NCBI GenBank assembly: GCA_964017235.1
Contig: OZ024935.1
Location: 5,084,001-5,148,000 of the forward strand
DNA: 64,000 bases
Origin: Sabellastarte sp. h YS-2021
Taxonomy: Eukaryota > Annelida > Polychaeta > Sabellida > Sabellidae
Direction: 5' to 3'
The notes under the pieces: model-generated
The model's input: the letters and a program-made list of their open reading frames with translations, nothing else
What the model was told of the DNA's origin: nothing
Database searches by the model: none
Position numbers and translations under genes: made by a program
Shown here: positions 1 through 9,522 of the stretch, one piece after another
Layout: each line of letters begins with the position of its first letter
How positions within the stretch are numbered: the stretch's first letter is position 1

Positions 1-2111
1 CACATCATAATGTTCCTCACCTACATCAACCAACTGATACCCCATCAAGTATGAATCCCCTGTACTAAACAATGATCTATGTGATACAGCCCAGGCAATA
101 TTTTTCTTCCTGCCCACCCATCTGAATGCCATGGGTGAAAACAATATCTGCAGAAATTTAAAAATAGAAAGTTCATATTGGCTAAAATTGTATCACTTTC
201 AATGTGTACATACAAACTGTGTCATATTAGTTCCAATTGCCTATCTTATCAAATTGGATCATCTTGTACCATTTAGGTGTGTACAAGCCTTAACTGTACC
301 AGTCAGAAAGTTTCCTCAACAAAATACACTTCCTCTGGACTTTCCTCAAGTCAAAATAAATTTAAAACTTTTAGTATGTTCTGAGTATCACTTGATGTTT
401 GTTACACAATAAAAAGTGTATAGAAACGTCTATTTTTGTCAATACATTTATAAAACATAAATATATAAAACATCATGCTGAAGGTTTAAACAATACGTTC
501 ATAAAACTGGGGATTTCCCAGGAGCTACACTATAATTCTATTGGTTTGAAGTCATCTAAACATAAAACAGTTTCCTTAAGATTACAAGTTCATTAGTTTT
601 TGAAGTGAAGTATGAGAAAGACATCCAGTTTTGTTTATTTTTTTGGTAAAAATGGACCATTACTTGGAAAGTGGAAAGAAAGATTCAATCTTAAACTCTT
701 GAAAACTTGTTTTTTTTATTGAATGTTTAACAAAATAGGGAGTTTCCAGGAGTGTGAATTTGAAGCAATAATTCTGATATAATATCTGGTTAATGCGATG
801 CTTTGACAGCATGAACCCTATGACACTTTCCATTTGAGGTTTTAGCCTCTCTAAGAGTCTAATACCCCATTCACACTAAATGTCATATAAGCATCAGTAA
901 AAGGTATTCGGCAAAATTCCAGTATCGTTTAACCATTGCGCGAGGTTCCTAAGCAACATTGTGACACATTACTTTAAAAATATATAAAAGTTCCACCTCT
1001 GTATTTTGGCAGACGAATATGAGCATGCGCAGATGAACGTCTTGCTATGGTAACTGAAGCTGCAGTCCACAGTGAATATAAGGTTCTGACTCAGTCATTT
1101 TTTTTTCGGTCCAGCTTGGCGACATAAGGTGAGCGGAGGTAAATGGATGTTTCACCACTGTGATACAAGGTTACATACAACAGGGGCATTTTAGACAGGG
1201 GCATTTCATGGAACACCCATAATGGCAAACAATGTTGCCTGAAGTGTGAATGATACACCAAATCTCAGAAGGTATGCATTTGCACAAAAATATGCTTCAA
1301 ACATGCACACAATGATCTGGTGTCCATAAAGGTAGTCTTACATTTCAGGAAATATTGGCTTCAAATGTGTCATGATGTTAAAACCAATATTTTTAGAGCA
1401 CTGACTGATTCCTATAATAATTTCAACACAAAATAAATGATAGCCTCGCCACTCCCCTCTATTCTTATTGGATCTGTATGTCTGTTTGTCTGAAAATAAT
1501 ACAATGGAACAGGATCATATTTTTACACAATGTGAGGTGTACCTGTGGCTTGGACCTCCTTATAGCTCATTCAGATTATGTCACAGTTATTGAATACAGA
1601 AGGCGGCAGCACAGAAGACTATGCAAAAAAGGATGCTCTGTAGTGGAGGACTTTAGTGCAAAACCAGTTAAAAAGGGAAAATGTTGATGGTCACAGTGAC
1701 ATCGCTATCCTCAGGAAAGGACTTGTATTGGAACCCAAGTAAATGTGAATAAATTAGGGTGGCCTTAGCTCCAGGCTTAGAGAGAAGTATGGTGGTCACA
1801 TTGCTTCATATTGTATCCCTTTTGGCCAACTGGATATTATCAATAGTGGTGTTTAGACATCATGTCTGTCAGTCCTTTACCCTGTGGGTAAGTATGCAAC
1901 TACCTTAAGTAATACCTTGACTGGTTAACAGTGGAGACTCCATTTAGTAAATCCCCACTTCCTAGCAATCTGTAAACAAGTTTGAACTGATTGGTTGACC
2001 CTTTGTTTAGACAGCAGTTGTGGACCTTTCATTAGTTTTAAAAATGCCAGCATTGAGAAAGGACTGCTGAAATATTTCCCCGATAAAAGTTATTGAGTGC
2101 TTGAATGTATA
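1..2111. other. Flanking sequence, no gene recognised
   Basis: AT-rich single-copy-looking DNA up to the target site of the large retroelement. The short open frames here show no recognisable domain and no codon structure I can support. The only notable part is a CG-richer patch near 950-1140, listed separately. I saw no repeat shared with the rest of the window. Confidence 0.5.
950..1140 (+). promoter_or_regulatory. Possible promoter and short non-coding first exon
   Basis: Seen: a TATA-like tatataaaag at 981-990, a GCATGCGC palindrome (NRF-1-type motif) at 1023-1030, a second TATA-like aatataagg near 1075, a T-run followed by CGGTCC near 1097-1112, and AAG followed by the splice-donor-like GTGAGC with GT at 1129. 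CpG is denser than in the surroundings. This order resembles housekeeping promoters with a pyrimidine-rich start and a short non-coding exon. No downstream exon was recognised, so the gene is unknown and the call is tentative. Confidence 0.22.
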
Positions 2112-2116
2112 TTACT
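2112..2116. repeat. Target site duplication TTACT, left copy
   Basis: TTACT directly abuts the left LTR and recurs at 13817-13821 directly after the right LTR. Five base pairs is a usual duplication length for Ty3/Gypsy integrases. Confidence 0.8.
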
Positions 2117-2315
2117 ATTGTAAAATAACACTCACCAGTAGTTATCTGTAGTGATGTGGTTGGATTTCCTTTTCAGGTTCTTTATCTTTTGATATGCACA
2201 GATAACTGAATGGATTTAGTTTTTTTCCTGTTCTGTACTTCCAGTGGGGAGATGCTAAAACTCAAACGGTAGGCGAATGGACTTCCATTCGAAACTACCC
2301 GGAGACTTCACTTCA
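2117..2315 (-). repeat. 3' LTR of the TatD-carrying Gypsy element
   Basis: About 95% identical to 13616-13816. On the coding strand it starts TGAAGTGAAGTC, and the upstream CTGGGAGGAA is a plausible polypurine tract. It contains a perfect 10 bp inverted repeat, AGTTATCTGT at 2140-2149 and ACAGATAACT at 2198-2207. It is short for a Gypsy LTR. Confidence 0.82.
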
Positions 2316-2409
2316 TTCCTCCCAGTTTTGTTTAGAACAGGTCCATCAGTCATCTGAGGTTGCCAAGGTGGGTGGTTGCCAGACCAGACCAGGGTTTTTA
2401 ACGCACTTG

Positions 2410-2815
2410 CAACAGTCCTTGACATATAGAACAGTGTTGCCTATTCTTTTGTTTCTTTCCAGAGAACTTACAACAGTTCTTGACATGTAGAACAATGTTC
2501 AGTCTCCTCAACAGTCTCCTCAACAGTTCAGGAACCTGAAGAACAATGTTGAGAATTCATCTGATTTCCTTTTGAGACTGAGCACATGAACATTCATGGA
2601 GTAATAGCACAACAGTTCTGGAACTGGTAGAACAATGTTGATAATTCCTCTGTTTTAGAAGATGTTTAACAGTTCAGTATGATGAACAATGTTGCTGTGA
2701 TCCCTCCAACTGTCTGGTAACCGGGACAATGTTGTGAGATATCCATAACAGTCCTTTACATAGAACAATGCTGATGAATTTTGCAACAGTTCATTTCACC
2801 ATGTAGAACAATGTT
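2410..2815 (-). repeat. Eight imperfect hairpin repeats in the 3' untranslated part of the Gypsy element
   Basis: On the plus strand each unit reads roughly CAACAGTTC, 8-14 variable bases, then GAACAATGTTG, so each unit folds back on itself. Units are at 2410-2439, 2471-2500, 2521-2551, 2610-2640, 2668-2694, 2707-2734, 2747-2773 and 2784-2815. The arms are conserved while spacers and loops vary. They lie between the nuclease stop codon and the 3' LTR, so they would be in every sense transcript. No function can be assigned. Confidence 0.7.
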
Positions 2816-2855
2816 AATACTCCCTCTGTCTTACTCATTCATACACACAATACCC

Positions 2856-4280
2856 TCAAACCTTTAGACCATAGAGATCTGCAGCATTCTTTCTGGTAGT
2901 GGTCAGCACTGCCCTGATAGTTGTGTCTTTCAGTTGAGCTACACGTCGAGCTACTTCCTCCAGACCATAAGGGGTATTGTAAGCACAGCTTCCATGAACT
3001 GGGGGTGTCAAGTATGGAGAATCTGTTTCTAACAGGATCTGATCTAAATCCAAGTGCTCCACGACAGCTTCAAGTTCTGGATTTTGGTCCTTTCGCAAAA
3101 GCAAACCAGTGACTCCAATCCTTATTCTAGGAAACCTTGCCAACCAGTCGCGAAACGTAGACATACCCCCGTTAAAACAGTGAAAATGAAGGCTTATACC
3201 CTCTCTATGGAATGCAGGTATCTCCTCCTCAAAGACCTTGAGACAGGTTCCATAAGCATCCATACTGTTTCCCTTATCCCTGCAGTGAATCACAAGGGCT
3301 TTGTGGTGGTACAACTCTTCCCTAACAAATATCTGTAGGAACTTCCTACAAAGCAGGGTTTGTTGAACTTTAAACTTTCCAAAGTGGCCACTGAAGTCAA
3401 ATCCAATCTCACCAAGGCCAACACAACGTGGATCCTTGATGACGCTTGTTCTAACCCTCTCGAAATCCTCGTCTGTGGCAGTATGGGTGAGTTTGGGGTG
3501 CAAACCGTGCGTGTGGAAAATTCTGGAATCTCTCTTCCACATCTGTCTCAGTTCCTTACTTGGTGCTTTGTGACAAAAGTTTGCAACAACGGCTTCAAGA
3601 TACACTGGAGTTGCCGGCATTGGACCTCTGTATAGAATAGTGTCTATATCGCGACAATGGCTGGTCCACCTCAGTTTATCCAAGTGCATATGAGAGCCGA
3701 TGAAGCTCACCCTGTCCCTGCTTTTCACCTTCAGGAAACTGGTCCTTCTTTGCACCCATTCTGACTCTTCGTAAGGGGTACCAATATCCTTCAGAACCTT
3801 GGATTTAGGCGGACTCTCTAGTATTGAAGAGCTAACACTCCTCACATCCTCAGAAGGTGATCCCAGTAAAACAGCTTCCTCTGAGGGAGTAAGACTACTT
3901 GCTAAATCCCCAGATTCACACTGGTTACCCTGATCCACCTCCATTGGCTGCTCTTCCGCTGGTACATCCTTGGTTCCTTCAATTTCTGGTTGAGCAACCT
4001 GGACTGGTTGAACAACCTTGGCATCTGTTGGAACATCCTGAACTGGTGTATCCACAGTTGAAATAGACTGGACATCCTGGTTTTCAGCCTCGAGATTTGT
4101 TGTTTCGAGATTTGTTGTTTCGAAAGACTGCCTAGGTAATGTTACCTTCTCCTCCCCAATGCAATTAAGAACAGTGGAAAAAACTCTCCAGTTCGTAAGG
4201 ACAGCAACGCAATTAGGGGGATCCACAATTGGCTTGGATGTCAGTTGATTCCCGGTCAGCCACTGGTGAAAAGCCTTCAC
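2856..4280 (-). CDS. TatD-family metal-dependent nuclease (TATDN2-like), captured by the retroelement
   Basis: The C-terminal half (about residues 190-474 of this reading) is a full TatD hydrolase domain, a TIM-barrel enzyme that uses divalent metal to cut nucleic acid. Metal-ligand motifs are all present: HMH (residues 197-199), GEIG (E291), VIHCRD (H332), HFHCF (H367) and LLETDSPYL (D420). The domain style, with a long acidic Ser/Pro-rich N-terminal tail, resembles animal TATDN2 rather than bacterial TatD. The first codon here is GTG and is not a natural start. The frame is open upstream to a TGA near 4383, so the protein is probably made by continuation from the RS-rich ORF (a -1 shift) or by splicing. 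It sits in the env position of the element, with no transmembrane segment. All catalytic residues are intact, although gag is broken. Confidence 0.85.
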   Translation of the reverse strand: MKAFHQWLTGNQLTSKPIVDPPNCVAVLTNWRVFSTVLNCIGEEKVTLPRQSFETTNLETTNLEAENQDVQSISTVDTPVQDVPTDAKVVQPVQVAQPEIEGTKDVPAEEQPMEVDQGNQCESGDLASSLTPSEEAVLLGSPSEDVRSVSSSILESPPKSKVLKDIGTPYEESEWVQRRTSFLKVKSRDRVSFIGSHMHLDKLRWTSHCRDIDTILYRGPMPATPVYLEAVVANFCHKAPSKELRQMWKRDSRIFHTHGLHPKLTHTATDEDFERVRTSVIKDPRCVGLGEIGFDFSGHFGKFKVQQTLLCRKFLQIFVREELYHHKALVIHCRDKGNSMDAYGTCLKVFEEEIPAFHREGISLHFHCFNGGMSTFRDWLARFPRIRIGVTGLLLRKDQNPELEAVVEHLDLDQILLETDSPYLTPPVHGSCAYNTPYGLEEVARRVAQLKDTTIRAVLTTTRKNAADLYGLKV

Positions 4281-4339
4281 AAACTTGGCATCTTCCTCAG
4301 GAATAGTAAATCTGGTGTCAACAGGAAACCACTTATTTT

Positions 4340-5398
4340 TTACAACAAGCTGCAGTAACTCTTGCTGCTTCCAGAGACATCAAAGATTGGTTGTAACGGA
4401 CCATTCTTTCTTGATTGGGCATCTCCTTCCAAGTGGCGAAGGCAATTGACAGATGCTTTCCAACGACATGTTTTTAATACTGGGAGATGGTTGGCACAGA
4501 TGGTCATGTAACAAGCATGCCTCTTCTGTTTTTTCTTAGGAACAACCACTTCCAATGTTTCAGAAGATGATCTCTTTAAAGTGTTGGCATTGTTGTTATT
4601 CATATCTTTAATAGTAACTTCCCTAACCAGTTTAGTAGATGGAGTTACTTTCTTTAGTGGTTCCTTGTCACCTTTTTCTTTAGGTATAGTGACCTTTGGT
4701 TTGGTACTCTCTACAACCTCCTTTGGCTGGGTGACGACTGTTGCATGAGGAGCACATACTACAGGAACAGCCGCGGATGAGGCAGGCGCCGCTGAGACAC
4801 CACAAGCTGCTGCCATCATCTCTCTAACTTTCGTACTGCTAGTTTCCAACAACAGTCCTTGGCTGTAGACTTCCATGCTTGATGCTGTAGTCTCAACAAT
4901 GCGCTTAATGGTGTTGAAATCCACAAAACTGTACAGTTCTTTCAGCATCCTTATCATCTGCTCGTTGAGTGAACGAGTTGAAGATGCAGGTGAATGTTCA
5001 TGTACCCGTGCTCTTGAAGACTGAGTAGACTCTGAGCGAGAGTAAACTGTACGTCTAGAACAAGAGACAGAGCGCCTCCTTCGTCTTGGCGGTAGATCAA
5101 ATGTAACCCTACGCTCTGACCTGGTTTGTTCAGTAGGGCCTCCTTCAATCCTGGTTACAACAGATCTTGGTCTAGATCTGTATGAAGCAGAAGATTGATC
5201 AGATCTTGAACTAGATCTACCCTGATCTGGTTGACTTGTGACAGTTGAAGATCTCTGGTCAGATCTTTCGTTGTTGTGAGATCCTGATCTTCGACTTGAG
5301 GAAGTAGATCTCTGGCTAGATCTATCCGTGTTAGTATGTGACCTTGATCTCTGGTTTGAGCTATTTCTTGAAGTGGTGATTTCTTTCTTGTCTGCCAT
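4340..5398 (-). CDS. RS-rich nuclear-type protein of the retroelement, upstream of the TatD domain
   Basis: 352 residues from an ATG. Residues 1-130 are dense in Arg-Ser dipeptides, like splicing-factor RS domains. A short predicted helical part follows (around LNEQMIRMLKELYSFV), then a Lys-rich stretch with a basic nuclear-localisation-type motif PKKKQKR. The end is Cys/His-rich and could bind zinc. It stops just before the TatD frame opens: the two overlap by about 40 nt and differ by a -1 shift, with no canonical slippery heptamer seen. A good 3' splice site (TTTCCTTTCTACAG) ends at 5407, nine bases before the ATG, which suggests expression from a spliced mRNA. Together with the TatD domain it may be one RS-TatD protein. 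The function is inferred only. Confidence 0.65.
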   Translation of the reverse strand: MADKKEITTSRNSSNQRSRSHTNTDRSSQRSTSSSRRSGSHNNERSDQRSSTVTSQPDQGRSSSRSDQSSASYRSRPRSVVTRIEGGPTEQTRSERRVTFDLPPRRRRRSVSCSRRTVYSRSESTQSSRARVHEHSPASSTRSLNEQMIRMLKELYSFVDFNTIKRIVETTASSMEVYSQGLLLETSSTKVREMMAAACGVSAAPASSAAVPVVCAPHATVVTQPKEVVESTKPKVTIPKEKGDKEPLKKVTPSTKLVREVTIKDMNNNNANTLKRSSSETLEVVVPKKKQKRHACYMTICANHLPVLKTCRWKASVNCLRHLEGDAQSRKNGPLQPIFDVSGSSKSYCSLL

Positions 5399-5399
5399 T

Positions 5400-5425
5400 T
5401 TGATTCCTGTAGAAAGGAAACATCA
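5400..5425 (-). promoter_or_regulatory. Candidate 3' splice acceptor for the RS-TatD message
   Basis: On the coding strand a pyrimidine-rich tract ends TTTCTACAG, with the exon starting at 5406 and the ATG context CAAAATGG just after. With the donor-like CTG/GTGAGT in the 5' LTR (13636), it would give a subgenomic mRNA that skips gag-pol, as in elements with an env gene. This is inference from consensus only. Confidence 0.45.
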
Positions 5426-5560
5426 AGATAAGTATCGTGGAATCCATACATTTCAATGGGTAATAGTAGTTAGTGGACTTAAACTAGTCATACCAACACC
5501 AAACCCTCATGCACTTAACTAGGAAATTCCACCAAACCATCTTAACTAAGTCTTAACTAC

Positions 5561-8500
5561 TTAAATATAGTCCTGCAAATGACGCGGTCTCCTCCTTTCA
5601 CAACCACTTCTGCTGGGCTGTAATTCAGGTAGCTGATCTCCAGAATCAAGCTGTTCAGTCTCGAGTGTAGATTCTGGCGAAACTGGGTCATCTGGAAACA
5701 ATTGTACTTTCTCCTGATAGTATTCTGGCAGACTGACATCTGTATTATCTGGCTCATTGTCAAACAGCCATTCCAAACAGAAATCATCTTCATTTTCAGG
5801 ATCCTCTTGGTCAAGGTCGTTCAAAATTTTACTTCGTTTCCTGCAAAGCCACAAAGGAATGGAACGATCTTCACAAGGCTTTAACCTATCATGATGTAGG
5901 ACAAATGACTTCCTCTTGTCAGCTACTTCAAAAAGAATAGGTGAGATAACCTTGAAGATCACATATGGGCCTTTCCATACCGTCTGTAATTTAGGACTTA
6001 TGCCAATTTTTCTAGCTGAATCAAGGACATACACGAGATCACCAATCTCATACGTAGTCACTTTCAACTTGAGGTCATAGTCCCTTTTCTGTCTTTCTTG
6101 ACTGGACTGCAAGGACTCCCTTGCAAGGGTATGGACTTGACGAAGAATTTGCTGTAGCTTTGTGACATATTCTGCGGAAGTTATTTCTTCTTGACCAATA
6201 GAGCCAAACATCAGATCTACTGGCAACATGACTTCTCTGCCAAGCATCATCATGTTAGGGGTAAATCCTGTGTGTCTGTTGACGGTTGAACGAATAGCAC
6301 CTGCTAGCTGCTGGAGGTGTTCATCCCAGGACTTCTGATTGCTTTTCAGGAAACACCGAATCAGCTGCAGTAAGGTGCTGTTATAACGCTCTACCTGACC
6401 ATTGGAGCATGGTCTATAGGGTGTAGTCCTGGTTTTGGTAATCTGGAGCAAATCACAGACAGTTGCAAACAGTTTACCATCAAAATTATTTCTTTGGTCA
6501 GTGTGAATCTCCACTGGGCATCCTAAATGTGAGATGAATCCATCAACTATACAACTGGCGGTTTCTTCTGCATTCTGATGTGGTAATGGAAAACATTCAA
6601 GCCACTTAGTGAACTGATCCACAATCATCAGGACATACTGGTTACCTTTGGTACTTGAAGTAAATGGACCTAGAATATCCACATGCACATGTTCTAATGG
6701 AGAGCCTACGTGGCACTGTCCAAGTCCTGCTTTGGCTTTGGTTTTGTTTTTTTTACTCCTGTTGCACACCTGACAGGATTTCACGAAAAGTTCTACATCC
6801 CTGGACATCTTGTACCAAATAAAAGACTTTCGGATACGCAAGAGCGTCTTTGCGATACCCATGTGTCCAGTTAATGCTATATCATGATTAAGGGATAAAA
6901 CTTCTTGTTTCAGGCATTCTGGAACTACTAATAATTGTTTTTCCTCAAGGACATCCTTCCAGGAGTACCACAATAAATTGTTTTGGTAACTTAAACGACT
7001 TCTATTGAGGTAGAAATACTTAACTGTTGGACTGCACAAGGACAACTCCCTTTGACTAGGGGTTATGTCAGTTTGTAGCCAAACAATTAGTTTTTTCAAA
7101 CAAGGATCATTCTGCTGGAGTTTTGACAGCTCTTCTTCTGTATAAGAGAGAATCCACTGGATATCTGGCTCATCTGGTGAGACAGAAGCTGTTCTAACGG
7201 CTAGAGGAACGACATCATCGACATCAGATTCAAACCTAGACCACTGCTGATGGGCCCTGGTACAGAATTTACAACCTTGACAAGGTAAATCTGCCAGGTC
7301 AACACCAGCTTGGTAACAGTTGCAGAAATTTGTTTCATCTGGGATTCTGGATAATCCATCAGCGTTTCCATGTCTGTTTCCAGGTTGATGTTGGACAATC
7401 ATGTTGAATTGACTCAATTCTTCTAACCATCTGGCTAGTTGACCCTCTATGTACTTGAAACGAAGAAGCCAAGTTAGGCTATTGTGGTCCGATAGTGACG
7501 GATAGTGACGGAATTCTCTTGTGAATTTGATTACAGCTAGGAGCTCTCTTCTGGTCACACAATATTTGCGTTGTTCTGGGGTCAGAACATAACTTCCGTA
7601 GCTAATCACTTTTTTATCACCATCTTGCAGTTGTGAAAGCACATCACCTATTGCTGTTCCTGAAGCGTCCGTATCCAGAATGAAAACGTCGGTTGCATTC
7701 GGATAGGCCAAAATGGGCGCACTGACCAAGTTCTCCTTGACGGTGTCAAATGCTTCTTGGTGACTTTCTTGCCATTCAAAAGTTGCTTTACTTCCCGTCA
7801 ATTTGTAAAGTATGGAAGTAAGACCTGCATAATCCTGGATATGATCACAATGGTAATTCACAAATCCTAGGAATTTCTCTACATCTTTCACAGACTGTGG
7901 AATTGGCCATTTCTTTACTTTGGTAATGTTGTCTGGATTCACAGCAACACCTTCGAAACTAACCACATGTCCCAAAAATGTAGTTTCAGTATGGAACAAG
8001 CTACACTTTTTGGGCTTAAGTTTCAGATTGTGCTGACGAAACCTTTGAAAGGTTATTTCCAAGTTAGTCACATGATCTGTGAAGTCTTTGCCTAGAACAA
8101 TTACATCGTCGATGTATGCCAACGTTTTATTCCATGTTAACCCTCTCAGGAAAAATTGAATCACTCTTTGGAATGTGGCGGGAGCATTACAAAGCCCAAA
8201 CACCATCCGTTTGTGTTCAAATAGTCTGTACTTAGTAATGAAGGCTGTTTTGTGCTGATCTTTTTCATCAATTTCTATTTGCCAATAACCACTCGCCATA
8301 TCAAGTGTGGAAAAATATCTATTACCAGATAGCTGGTCCAAACATTGTGATATGGATGGTAATGGAAATAAGTCTTTGACTGTTTTGGCATTCAAGGAAT
8401 GGTAATCCACACAGTATCGGACAGAGCCATCTCTCTTCCTCACAAGAACTGGTGCAGAGGCCCAGTCTGAGGAAGACTCTGAGATTACCCCGATATCCAA

Positions 8501-9100
8501 CATCTGCTTCAGGTTCTCCTCTTCTTCACCTTCAAAATCCATTGGTGTATGCCGCATAGGATGTTTGACTGGACGTTCTGTACCAGTGTCTATGGTGTGT
8601 TTAATTTCCTTGAAACATCCTATATCATGACTCCCCTTGGAAAATATATCTTGATACTTCAGTAGTAAAGATCTCAAGATTGTTGCTTCCTCTTCATTTA
8701 AGAACTTCTTGGAACGCTGGAACAATCCTTCAAGATGATCTGGAAGACTAGTATGAAGTTCAAGACTGGTAGGAGGTTTCTCAAGATTGCTAGGATGTTT
8801 TTCAAGACTGGTAGCGTTGACCTTTTTGGAATTCTCAGTCAAAACAACATCACATTCCATTGCATATCCTAACACATGACCAACATGAATTAGAATTGGG
8901 ACCATTTCCGCTGCCTGAACAATAGTGTTGGGAGCACTAGTTAACCGAGCACTAGTTCTTAAAACACTGCTAGGTGGTAGGTATAATTTTTCATGGCCAA
9001 TAACTGGGACACAAGAGTATTGATTCCCCTCGCTAGTTTTGAATTGATTCAATCTCAGTGAATACCTATTCAACATGAGAGTACCTTTATCCAAGTTCAA
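5561..9100 (-). CDS. pol: Ty3/Gypsy pol: reverse transcriptase, RNase H, integrase
   Basis: 1,179 residues open without interruption. RT spans about residues 195-360, with LDMASGYWQI and the catalytic YIDD at 329-332. RNase H spans about 440-590, with D478, E519 and D538. The integrase zinc finger HHCC lies at about 739-779. The integrase core D-D-E is D808 (HVDILG), D868 (HTDQ) and E904 (VERYN). A C-terminal GPY-type module (WKGPYVIFKV) follows, then an acidic tail. The first codon is TTG, not a start: the protein continues from protease through a 1 nt frameshift near 9115. The RT-RNase H-integrase order is normal Gypsy. A 12 bp local duplication (about 7489-7511) lies inside the RNase H region but keeps the frame. 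Confidence 0.9.
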   Translation of the reverse strand: MNLDKGTLMLNRYSLRLNQFKTSEGNQYSCVPVIGHEKLYLPPSSVLRTSARLTSAPNTIVQAAEMVPILIHVGHVLGYAMECDVVLTENSKKVNATSLEKHPSNLEKPPTSLELHTSLPDHLEGLFQRSKKFLNEEEATILRSLLLKYQDIFSKGSHDIGCFKEIKHTIDTGTERPVKHPMRHTPMDFEGEEEENLKQMLDIGVISESSSDWASAPVLVRKRDGSVRYCVDYHSLNAKTVKDLFPLPSISQCLDQLSGNRYFSTLDMASGYWQIEIDEKDQHKTAFITKYRLFEHKRMVFGLCNAPATFQRVIQFFLRGLTWNKTLAYIDDVIVLGKDFTDHVTNLEITFQRFRQHNLKLKPKKCSLFHTETTFLGHVVSFEGVAVNPDNITKVKKWPIPQSVKDVEKFLGFVNYHCDHIQDYAGLTSILYKLTGSKATFEWQESHQEAFDTVKENLVSAPILAYPNATDVFILDTDASGTAIGDVLSQLQDGDKKVISYGSYVLTPEQRKYCVTRRELLAVIKFTREFRHYPSLSDHNSLTWLLRFKYIEGQLARWLEELSQFNMIVQHQPGNRHGNADGLSRIPDETNFCNCYQAGVDLADLPCQGCKFCTRAHQQWSRFESDVDDVVPLAVRTASVSPDEPDIQWILSYTEEELSKLQQNDPCLKKLIVWLQTDITPSQRELSLCSPTVKYFYLNRSRLSYQNNLLWYSWKDVLEEKQLLVVPECLKQEVLSLNHDIALTGHMGIAKTLLRIRKSFIWYKMSRDVELFVKSCQVCNRSKKNKTKAKAGLGQCHVGSPLEHVHVDILGPFTSSTKGNQYVLMIVDQFTKWLECFPLPHQNAEETASCIVDGFISHLGCPVEIHTDQRNNFDGKLFATVCDLLQITKTRTTPYRPCSNGQVERYNSTLLQLIRCFLKSNQKSWDEHLQQLAGAIRSTVNRHTGFTPNMMMLGREVMLPVDLMFGSIGQEEITSAEYVTKLQQILRQVHTLARESLQSSQERQKRDYDLKLKVTTYEIGDLVYVLDSARKIGISPKLQTVWKGPYVIFKVISPILFEVADKRKSFVLHHDRLKPCEDRSIPLWLCRKRSKILNDLDQEDPENEDDFCLEWLFDNEPDNTDVSLPEYYQEKVQLFPDDPVSPESTLETEQLDSGDQLPELQPSRSGCERRRPRHLQDYI

Positions 9101-9474
9101 AACAGCTTTGAAATGACAAAGAAATCTAAACCAATAATTAAAGGTTCAGCTATATTAGCTACATAGAATTTCCATGTGAATGATTGCGACTCACTGAAGG
9201 AGACTTTTACTCCCTCCAACGGTTTTGCATCAATTTTCACATCTTGAATAATTCCCTCTAACTTAAGCATTCCCTTTAACTCAGGTTTATTTTCAATTTG
9301 TTAATATAGTTTACTACTCATTAAGGAAATCTGAGCGCCGGTATCTAGTAGTGCTTTGGTTTTAACACCTTGAACAGTGCAATCTACTACAGTGCTAAGG
9401 TTATCCTTGTTACTTTTTCGTGTTTTTCTACACCAAACTCTATTACACGTCTTGTGATTCACCCAATTATTCAT
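9097..9474 (-). pseudogene. Retropepsin (protease) of the Gypsy element, broken
   Basis: The frame from an ATG at 9474 encodes the aspartic-protease active site ALLDTGAQISLM. It then hits TAA at 9303-9301, continues in the same frame with a protease-like C-terminal half ending IIGLDF, and loses frame by one base near 9115, just before joining the RT reading frame. So there is one nonsense and one frameshift between the protease active site and RT. In a live copy this would be the N-terminal part of Pol, cutting the polyprotein. Confidence 0.75.
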
Positions 9475-9522
9475 GTTGAGGGTCGGGGCAACGGGTGAAT
9501 TACCCCTCCCTGTTAGAAAAGT

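Noticed and set aside
131-1687. Several open frames of 60-93 codons at the left end
   Set aside because: No domain, low complexity typical of AT-rich non-coding DNA, no supporting splice structure.
2921-3635. Plus-strand ORFs opposite the TatD domain
   Set aside because: Antisense of a clearly conserved coding domain.
4340-5398. RS-rich ORF as an envelope protein
   Set aside because: No signal peptide, transmembrane segment or glycosylation-rich ectodomain; RS repeats and a basic motif point to a nuclear protein.
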